Of a stretch of 11,560 nt of DNA, positions 5,881 to 11,560 are shown in pieces. The DNA is from M3007 sp964539805. GTDB taxonomy: Bacteria; Bacteroidota; Bacteroidia; Chitinophagales; Saprospiraceae. The stretch spans positions 1 through 11,560 of the forward strand of contig CAZIKN010000160.1 of the NCBI GenBank assembly GCA_964539805.1, written 5' to 3'. Numbering within the stretch: the first letter of the stretch is position 1; every line of letters starts with the position of its first letter. Below the pieces are notes generated by a model. That model saw nothing but the letters and a program-made list of their open reading frames with translations, was not told the DNA's origin and did no database searches. A program made the position numbers and the translations under genes.

Positions 5881-7084
5881 CATAATACTTGCCATTGGGC
5901 TGCTCGGGGTGTGGCGGATGAACGCCCAGGCCACCCTCTCGGTGCAGGGGACTATCGTTCAAAACTCCTTCACCGGAGGGGCGGCGGCCATTGATGATGG
6001 GCAGTACGACATCACCTTCCGACTATACACCACCGACGCAGGCGGCACGGCCATCTGGTCGGAAACGCAGACGATCTCCATCGTCGGTGGGGTGTACAGT
6101 GCTTTGCTCGGGGCAGTCAATCCCTTGAATGTCCCTTTTGACCAGGCGTATTTCCTCGGTCTCACCCTCCCAGGCGGGCCGGAACACACGCCGCGCACGC
6201 AGTTGACCGCCGCGCCCTATGCCTTGTCCTTGCTGGGGCAGGACAACAAATTCCCCTCCACGGGCAATGTGGGCATTGGTACGCTCGCACCTGTAGCCAC
6301 ATTAGACGTAAACGGCTCCATAGCGACCAATGAAACCGCCACCACCGCGACCGCCTACACCGTGGGAGCCAATGACCACGTCATTTACCTTGACCACACG
6401 GCCAACCAAAACGTCACCCTGCCCGCTGCCTCGGCGGCCAACAAGGGCAGGCAGTTGCTGTTAGTGAACAAAGAGGCGGTGGCTAAAACGTTGACGGCTT
6501 CCAATTATGTGGATGTCATCACCGGGACTACCTCCACCACGATTCCGGCGAACAGCGTCATTGAGTTGCAGTCCGATGGCTCGGTTTGGCGGCAGACGGG
6601 CGGGTATGTGAAGCCGACGGCTACGACTAGGGCGCGCGTGTATTGCTCTTTCCTGAGCCAAACTTGGTCAGTCGCTAGTGGAGCAGTGCTTACAAAAGCC
6701 ATGACGTGGTCAAACGAGGTAACCGACACAGGGGGGGATTTTGACCACACAACTGGTGTATTCACCGCACCACGTACAGGGATATACCATTTGTCTGGTA
6801 ATTTAAATATAGGAGTTGGCACTACTGTCTCTTCATGGTATGCTAACGTGAGATTGGTAGGAACTCCAGCGTTGACCGGAACGCCCACCGGTCTTACCCC
6901 TACTCTTAATCATACCGGTATCCAAAATCGAGAAATTGTTTACGAGAGTGATGTGTTTCTGACAGCAGGGCAAACCCTTTCTCCGTCGTTGTTAATTAGT
7001 GTCGCCTCTGGAGCAACTTCCGTTATTGTAAGTCAGGGTAATGGTGGCGCTACTTTTAACTGGATGACCATCACGGAATTATAA
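5855..7084 (+). CDS. Secreted fibre-like protein with divergent C1q-like head (copy 3, mosaic)
   Basis: A 409-residue paralogue starting MKSSLLRILIILAIGLLGVW, with signal peptide cleavage likely after MNA (residue 24). The N-terminal domain is about 26-127, the linker NVGIGTLAPVATLDVNGS about 138-155, and the fibre-like segment about 167-251. The head (about 258-409) is the most divergent of the four. It lacks the CWNTSTHTF motif and instead has FDHTTGVFTAPRTGIYHLSG, a good C1q-type signature, and FLTAGQTLSPSLL. Its only mature cysteine is C264. The gene is a mosaic: its signal peptide and N-terminal coding sequence track copy 4, its middle (6233-6514) is nearly identical to copy 2, and its head is its own. 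An upstream in-frame TTG (5816) would add 13 residues. The ATG is preferred because it places the signal peptide normally and matches copies 2 and 4. Confidence 0.85.
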   Translation: MKSSLLRILIILAIGLLGVWRMNAQATLSVQGTIVQNSFTGGAAAIDDGQYDITFRLYTTDAGGTAIWSETQTISIVGGVYSALLGAVNPLNVPFDQAYFLGLTLPGGPEHTPRTQLTAAPYALSLLGQDNKFPSTGNVGIGTLAPVATLDVNGSIATNETATTATAYTVGANDHVIYLDHTANQNVTLPAASAANKGRQLLLVNKEAVAKTLTASNYVDVITGTTSTTIPANSVIELQSDGSVWRQTGGYVKPTATTRARVYCSFLSQTWSVASGAVLTKAMTWSNEVTDTGGDFDHTTGVFTAPRTGIYHLSGNLNIGVGTTVSSWYANVRLVGTPALTGTPTGLTPTLNHTGIQNREIVYESDVFLTAGQTLSPSLLISVASGATSVIVSQGNGGATFNWMTITEL

Positions 7085-7123
7085 CCCGCATATTACTAAA
7101 AAGCCCCCTCGTAGGCACGGCAT

Positions 7124-7237
7124 CTACCCAAGTATCCCGAACGGCTTATCAAAAGCAGCCGGCTGGCCAGCGGGGAGGCTCGGTTTCGGATGATTTTTTT
7201 GCTTTTTGATGGTGTAGTCATTATGGGGAATGGGAGG
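7124..7237 (+). other. Conserved 3' element after fibre gene 3
   Basis: The stem is ATCAAAAGC (7148-7156) with GCTTTTTGAT (7201-7210). The roughly 40 bp directly after this stop codon differ from the other copies, and similarity resumes at the element. This marks it as a unit conserved separately from the gene ends. Confidence 0.5.
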
Positions 7238-7617
7238 AGATAGGGTCTGATCTGATGTATGGGGAGTTCAGGCGCCGTTCGACCCCACCCCCGACGCCTC
7301 CCCTGTAGGGAGGGGAGACGTAGCAAACACGGTGCGTTTTCATAATATTTATGGAGAAGCCAGGCCCTCTCCGAAAGGAGCAAACAGTGTGGATTTTCAT
7401 AAATAGTTATGGAGAAGCCAGGCCCGGAGCGTTCCCCTCCCTACAGGGGAGGGCTTAGGGGTGGGGTCGAATAGAGCACAACTTGATTTCTACCCGGATT
7501 GACCTGATTTTTAAGGATTTACAAACGCAAGCAGGTTTAAAACTACTTTGCATTGACTATAAAAAATTTCAACATTCATATCATTATTAACATGAAAAGT
7601 TCACTTTTACGCATTAT
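7176..7617. repeat. Duplicated spacer and gene start, unit B
   Basis: Second copy of 5439-5880, offset 1737 bp and nearly identical. It carries the same predicted leader, ACTATAAAAAATTTCAACAT, before the start codon of fibre gene 4. Confidence 0.9.
7278..7471. mobile_element. MITE-like element with 40-bp inverted ends, copy B
   Basis: Same 194-bp structure as 5541-5734, apparently base-for-base identical by eye, inside the duplicated spacer. It was probably copied with the unit rather than inserted independently. Confidence 0.55.
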
Positions 7618-8731
7618 CACATTGCTTGCCATTGGGCTGCTCGGGGTATCGCGGATGCATGCCCAGGCCAGCCTCTCGGTGCAGGGTACCCTCCTGAAAG
7701 GTGGTACGCTTGCTGCCATTGATGATGGGCAGTACGACATCACGTTCAAACTGTACACCACCGACGCGGGCGGTGCTGCCGTCTGGTCGGAAACGCAGTC
7801 CATCAGCATTACGGGTGGGGTGTACAGCGTCTTGCTCGGGGCAGTCAATCCCTTGAACATCCCTTTTGACCAGACGTATTATCTGGGACTCACCCTTCCC
7901 GGTGCAGCGGAACACACGCCGCGCACGCAGTTGACCGCCGCGCCTTATGCCTTGTCCTTGCTGGGGCAGGAAAACAAATTCCCCTCCACGGGAATGGTTC
8001 AGATGGGCTCGGTGGCGACCGGCACGGACATCAGCACGGCGACTTCGTACACCGTCGGCGCCAATGACCACGTCATTTACCTCGACCACACGGCCAACCA
8101 AAACGTCACCCTGCCCGCCGCCACGGCTGCCAACGCGGGGCGGCAGTTGTTGTTAGTGAACAAGGCGACGGTGGCTAAAACCCTGACTTCCTCCAATTAT
8201 GTGGATCTCGCGGGGGCGACTTCCACCACTGTTCCAGCGACGGGTGTGGTGGAGTTGCAGTCCGATGGCTCGGTTTGGCGGCAGACGGGTGGGTATGTGC
8301 AGCCGACGACGCAGGCGAAGGCTTATGTGCGTTTAACTAACCTCCCGCAGACCCTTCCTACTGGTAACAGCTTTACGGCTCTCCAATATGCCGAAATTAG
8401 CGATGCTCAAAACTGCTGGAACACCTCTACCCACACTTTTACCGCTCCGAGAACAGGTATTTACACCATAAGTGGTAGTGTGAGAAGTCCCTTTATTTCT
8501 TCTATACCTTTGTATATAGGTCAGACTGGTGGGCAATCTCCATCGTCATCGGATCTGAAGGTGTGGGAAGGAGTGCCAGGTAGCAGTTCTTCTTCGCCAG
8601 TAACGCCTATGACTTTTTCAGTTGATTGGCCTATGACAGCAGGTCAGACCGTCCAAGTCTTGATTCACAACATTTATGTTGCAACTCCTTCGATAATTGG
8701 TAGTAATCACCTGACCATCCGGGAAAACTAA
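7592..8731 (+). CDS. Secreted fibre-like protein with C1q-like head (copy 4)
   Basis: A 379-residue paralogue starting MKSSLLRIITLLAIGLLGVS, with cleavage likely after MHA (residue 24). The N-terminal domain is about 26-125, the short linker with MGSVATGTD (as in copy 1) about 138-146, and the fibre-like segment about 152-236. The head (about 243-379) contains QNCWNTSTHTFTAPRTGIYT, a serine-rich loop near 318-335 (PSSSDLKVWEGVPGSSSSS) and WPMTAGQTVQVLI. The only cysteine is C275. The 5' part tracks copy 3, but the middle and the 3' flank track copy 1, so relationships change along the gene. Like the other copies it ends without a recognisable type IX sorting domain. The start was chosen as in copy 3, over an upstream TTG at 7553. 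Confidence 0.85.
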   Translation: MKSSLLRIITLLAIGLLGVSRMHAQASLSVQGTLLKGGTLAAIDDGQYDITFKLYTTDAGGAAVWSETQSISITGGVYSVLLGAVNPLNIPFDQTYYLGLTLPGAAEHTPRTQLTAAPYALSLLGQENKFPSTGMVQMGSVATGTDISTATSYTVGANDHVIYLDHTANQNVTLPAATAANAGRQLLLVNKATVAKTLTSSNYVDLAGATSTTVPATGVVELQSDGSVWRQTGGYVQPTTQAKAYVRLTNLPQTLPTGNSFTALQYAEISDAQNCWNTSTHTFTAPRTGIYTISGSVRSPFISSIPLYIGQTGGQSPSSSDLKVWEGVPGSSSSSPVTPMTFSVDWPMTAGQTVQVLIHNIYVATPSIIGSNHLTIREN

Positions 8732-8774
8732 GCCTGCGTAGGCGCGGTCTCCTCCGCTGGCTTCGCATCTTCCC

Positions 8775-8877
8775 AATTTTCCCGCAAGGCCTATCAAAAG
8801 CAGGTGACTGGCGGGCGGTGTGATTTCGGAAGATTTTTTTAATTTTTGGTGGTGTTGCCATCACGGAAAATCGGAGG
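8775..8877 (+). other. Divergent 3' element after fibre gene 4
   Basis: ATCAAAA (8793-8799) faces TTTTGGT (8844-8850), which still pairs through a U-G wobble although the bases differ from copies 1-3. An outer ATTTTCC (near 8776-8782) can pair with GGAAAAT (near 8865-8871). Retained pairing despite base changes hints at a selected RNA structure. Confidence 0.4.
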
Positions 8878-8886
8878 AATCGCGGT

Positions 8887-9393
8887 TCAGGTAACTGACA
8901 AAAGTTCTTTGACAAGATTGTTTTTTTCAGGAAAAAGGCTCAATCCAATCCATTCGTCGGGGTAGCCTTTGGCGCGGTACAGTTCGCGGGCGCGGTCGGC
9001 GGCGAGTTCCGGGTTTTCGATTTCGTCGAGGTGCTGTTTGCCCACCTGCGCGAGCCAAAGTTTGAACGGCTCGGCTTTGGGCGATGGCACAGACATGACG
9101 ATTCGGAGGAGGCTCTGGGTATTGGCACAGTCGGTGAGGTACTTTTTGCCATCGGACGAAACCAATTTCAGTTGTACGATTTTTTCGTACAACTCGGAAA
9201 AGCCCTCACTCAGCAGTTTTCTTTTCAAATCACTCCAATACCTGCGCGGATTGTTAGAGTCTGAAAGTGCCTCCACAACATCAATGACCGAGAGATACCA
9301 CTCATCATTGTGCCAAGTGCGGCGAATTTGTTTTTCCTGAAAAAGAACGATTTTTTGAGATTCGTTCGACTCGTTTGATGCTAAATTTTTCAT
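8887..9393 (-). CDS. BRO-N domain protein, C-terminally truncated
   Basis: A 168-residue product whose residues 15-149 match the BRO-N (phage antirepressor-type) fold common in bacterial chromosomes and prophages: KIVLFQEKQIRRTWHNDEWY, SVIDVVEALSDS, YWSDLKRKL, YLTDCANTQSLLRIVMSVPS, KAEPFKLWLAQVGKQ and AKGYPDEWI. Family members of this type usually continue well beyond the DEWI motif, into a segment with an ELTDEW-like motif. Here the reading frame instead runs into a repeat (8900-8939) also found at 3358-3396 and stops 19 residues later (LSLFPEKNNLVKELLSVT). The gene is therefore probably a remnant whose 3' part was lost when repeat DNA joined it, though a functional short protein is possible. 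Original function is unknown; DNA binding is typical of the domain. Confidence 0.8.
   Translation of the reverse strand: MKNLASNESNESQKIVLFQEKQIRRTWHNDEWYLSVIDVVEALSDSNNPRRYWSDLKRKLLSEGFSELYEKIVQLKLVSSDGKKYLTDCANTQSLLRIVMSVPSPKAEPFKLWLAQVGKQHLDEIENPELAADRARELYRAKGYPDEWIGLSLFPEKNNLVKELLSVT
8900..8939. repeat. 40-bp repeat fused to the BRO gene end
   Basis: Second copy of 3358-3396. Read on the minus strand it encodes the last residues of the truncated BRO protein, up to the stop at 8887-8889. Confidence 0.8.
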
Positions 9394-9473
9394 GTTTGAC
9401 AGGAAGCTTGGCTCGACAGGGGCGAGCGGGTAAATGATATATTTTAAAAACTTCCTGCTGCTTATTGTTTCGA

Positions 9474-9504
9474 CAAAAGTAGTGTGTTTTTAAAAAACGA
9501 TAAA
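9474..9504 (-). promoter_or_regulatory. Putative promoter of the BRO gene
   Basis: On the minus strand, TACTTTTG (9474-9481) matches TAnnTTTG, and TTTA (9501-9504) stands 19 bp upstream as a near-consensus -33 box. The predicted leader is about 75 nt. Confidence 0.4.
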
Positions 9505-9573
9505 GTGAAATATAAGAGACTAACCCCAACATCCTAAATGTACTACAAATTGAACTTAAATTTTTTTTCAACA

Positions 9574-11560
9574 ATGAAAAATATTAAACACTTTATCCCA
9601 CTCTTGTTGGTGGGCATATTGTTGACCATGAACAGCCAAACAGCACGGGCACAGTCCAGCCCGAACTGTACGACGTTCAGCGACAACGATTACATCAAAT
9701 CCACCGCGTTTTTCAACTACGGCAACGTCAGCAATGCCTACACGAACAAAACGCGTACGAACATGACCGTCGGGCAGCCGGTCATCGGCAGCTATTTTGC
9801 CCAGCAGACCAAAGGCTCTTTTGGCTTTTGGTCCAGTTTTCTCATGCCGCCTGCCGCCCCTACGGTCATCGCCAGCGAGGGCGATCTGGAAGACCGCGTG
9901 CAGGTGAATTGGTCGCCTGATCCGCTTTCGCCTACCGCGACGGCGTTCAAAATCTACCGCAACGGCTCGCTGCTGGCTTCGGTGGATGGCGAGACCTTTT
10001 CGTTTTTGGATTTTAACGTCATCGCAGGCAGGTTTTACACCTACGAAGTGGCTGGTGTGAACAGCTTCGGCGAAGGCGCGCGCGGCAGGAATTTGGGCTT
10101 TTTGAACCCCAATGGCGTAGTTACCGGTCAGGTAAAGTCTTTTGCGGGCAATCCCGTGCCCGGAACCTTGGTGACCCTGACCCCAACCCTTGGCACCTCC
10201 GGCATTTTCGGGGGTGACGACATGGCATTTGCAGAGTACAACCCCGCTTATCCGCGCAACCAGTTTACCCTGTCAGCCTGGGTAAAATTGGCTGCGGGCA
10301 ACGACAATACTGCTATTTTTGACCTCGGCAGCAGCATTTCCAAAAACTGGTGGCTGCACACCCTGCCCGCCGCTTCCGGCAAGGGCGTTCGCTTTGGTCT
10401 GGGCAACGGCGTGGGCAATGTGACGGAATTGGACTATGCCTTCCCGGCAGCCACAGCCAATGATTGGCACAATGTGGCTGTGACTTACAACGGTGCTTCG
10501 GTTTTGTTGTACGTGGACGGCGAACTGATTTCAACCGCCGTGGCTGGAGTGGCTGTTGACTCCATGACCCTGTTTTTTGGCCAAAAAGCGGGAGGAACGG
10601 GTTTTTTCAAGGGCAATGTTGACGAGGTGCGTTTCTTCAACCGCCAGTTGTCACAGACGGATATTCAGATGTTTTTGAACCAAACCGTAGCCCCTGACAT
10701 GGACGGCTTGGTGAATTACTGGAAATTTGACGAAGGCACGGGTAGCAAAACCTTTGACCTGACCGCCACGAAGCAAAAACTCTATTTCTGCGGCGCAGGC
10801 TTTTCAAGCGACAAACCCGATGTGGCTAACGCGGGCATAACCAATGCGGATGGTTTTTACCTGATTCCGGGCATCAATTATGGAGCGGGTACGACCTTCA
10901 CAGCCCGTCCTTTCAAGAATTTTTATTTCAACCAGTCGCTGGAGTTCAACGGGGTAAATCAGCATTTTGCCACCCTGACGGATTTTGACCTCGCCGATTC
11001 TTCCACAGTGGAAATCACCGTGAAGGGTTTTGATTTTGCGAGCAACCAGACCTTGCTGAACAAGGGCAGCCATTTTAATTTGAATTTGAATGCGGATGAT
11101 CTGATCCTGACCTTAGGCAGCACCACGCACAATTTTGGTACGCTGGGCATGGGTTTCCACCGCCTTTCTTTTGTGATAGATCAGGTGGCTGGAAGCAGCT
11201 CGGCTGCGGTGACGTTTTACAAAGACGGTGCGCTGGTGGGCACCAACACTTTTTCGGGCGTGTCGGCTGACTTCTCGGGCGGCGGCGGCTGGCTGCTCGG
11301 CAAAAACGCCGGGGGCAATTATTTCTCCGGTTTGATTGACGAGGTGGTGTTTTACAATACCCTGTTGCCTTTAAATGAAATTCAGGCGGCGGCGAATATC
11401 GGCACGGATTTGACCAACCAGTACCTGAAGAATTATTTCCCCCTCAACGAGGGAGAAGGTACCAAGATCAGGGACTATGGCTTTGCCCTGACAGGCCATG
11501 GCAGCATTAGCGGCGCGACGTTCTCGACCGTTGCGGCCATAGAACAGACCGCACCCCACC
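9574..11560 (+). CDS. Large secreted LamG/jelly-roll protein, N-terminal part (runs off window)
   Basis: The frame from ATG 9574 stays open to the window end (at least 662 residues). The signal peptide is MKNIKHFIPLLLVGILLTMN to about residue 27 (ARA, then QSS). A fibronectin-III-like domain lies at about 96-178 (VQVNWSPDPLSP, FKIYRNG, YTYEVAGVNSFGEG). A carboxypeptidase-regulatory-like start follows at about 181-205 (GVVTGQVKSFAGNPVPGTLV). LamG-like domain 1 spans about 212-370 (FTLSAWVKL, WHNVAVTYNG, LYVDGELI, GNVDEVRFFNRQLS) and is followed by YWKFDEGTGS. Residues 421-448 (ITNADGFYLIPGINYGAGTT) look like the second half of the regulatory domain. LamG-like domain 2 spans about 450-600 (LEFNGVNQHF, SGLIDEVVFYN), followed by FPLNEGEGT. 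This is typical of large Bacteroidota surface proteins. Its C terminus, where a sorting domain would lie, is outside the window. Its leader TTAAATTTTTTTTC resembles that of fibre gene 1. Confidence 0.85.
   Translation, partial: MKNIKHFIPLLLVGILLTMNSQTARAQSSPNCTTFSDNDYIKSTAFFNYGNVSNAYTNKTRTNMTVGQPVIGSYFAQQTKGSFGFWSSFLMPPAAPTVIASEGDLEDRVQVNWSPDPLSPTATAFKIYRNGSLLASVDGETFSFLDFNVIAGRFYTYEVAGVNSFGEGARGRNLGFLNPNGVVTGQVKSFAGNPVPGTLVTLTPTLGTSGIFGGDDMAFAEYNPAYPRNQFTLSAWVKLAAGNDNTAIFDLGSSISKNWWLHTLPAASGKGVRFGLGNGVGNVTELDYAFPAATANDWHNVAVTYNGASVLLYVDGELISTAVAGVAVDSMTLFFGQKAGGTGFFKGNVDEVRFFNRQLSQTDIQMFLNQTVAPDMDGLVNYWKFDEGTGSKTFDLTATKQKLYFCGAGFSSDKPDVANAGITNADGFYLIPGINYGAGTTFTARPFKNFYFNQSLEFNGVNQHFATLTDFDLADSSTVEITVKGFDFASNQTLLNKGSHFNLNLNADDLILTLGSTTHNFGTLGMGFHRLSFVIDQVAGSSSAAVTFYKDGALVGTNTFSGVSADFSGGGGWLLGKNAGGNYFSGLIDEVVFYNTLLPLNEIQAAANIGTDLTNQYLKNYFPLNEGEGTKIRDYGFALTGHGSISGATFSTVAAIEQTAPH

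Noticed and set aside
2065..8731. Fibre proteins as prophage tail fibres
   Set aside because: Each has a clear signal peptide and no phage structural genes are nearby; the stalk resemblance alone does not make this a prophage.

Overview
This window looks like an accessory region of a Bacteroidota chromosome, plausibly Saprospiria-like (phylum fairly confident, class a guess). The evidence is promoter-like boxes of the phylum's TAnnTTTG type, A/T-rich leaders without a Shine-Dalgarno sequence, a large LamG/jelly-roll surface protein, and spacer repeats of kinds common in these genomes. No rRNA, tRNA, CRISPR array or complete insertion sequence was found.

Layout. Positions 1-145 hold nothing recognisable. 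A 7-bp repeat tract (146-229) runs into the stop codon of a minus-strand NarL/LuxR-type response regulator (223-816). A gene-free stretch (817-2064) follows. It holds a hairpin-rich repeat (951-1124), a 168-bp-period tandem repeat (1187-1650) and a strong hairpin (1663-1695). It is bordered by two nearly identical dyad sites (881-903 and 1850-1872). Next come four tandem paralogous genes on the plus strand (2065-3204, 4216-5370, 5855-7084, 7592-8731). Each encodes a secreted protein with a conserved N-terminal beta domain, a phage-tail-fibre-like middle and a divergent C1q/TNF-like C-terminal head. A minus-strand pair (a small protein and a retropepsin-like aspartic protease, 3433-4106) lies between copies 1 and 2. 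After copy 4 come a C-terminally truncated BRO-N-domain gene (8887-9393, minus) and the start of a large secreted LamG protein (9574 to the window end, still open).

How the parts fit. The response regulator and the first fibre gene share a dyad, ATAGTTA-KAAA-TAACTAT, placed the same distance (about 32 bp) upstream of a TAnnTTTG box. This suggests that the regulator controls both itself and the first fibre gene. The four fibre genes are a constant/variable family: signal peptide, N-terminal domain, stalk and 3' flank are conserved while the C-terminal heads diverge. Copy 3 is a visible mosaic: its 5' part resembles copy 4, its middle is nearly identical to copy 2, and its head is its own. Duplicated spacers (440 bp, nearly identical) carry a 194-bp element with 40-bp inverted ends. 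The region can be read as a recombining cassette array producing diversified surface or secreted binding heads. That reading is inference from sequence pattern only.
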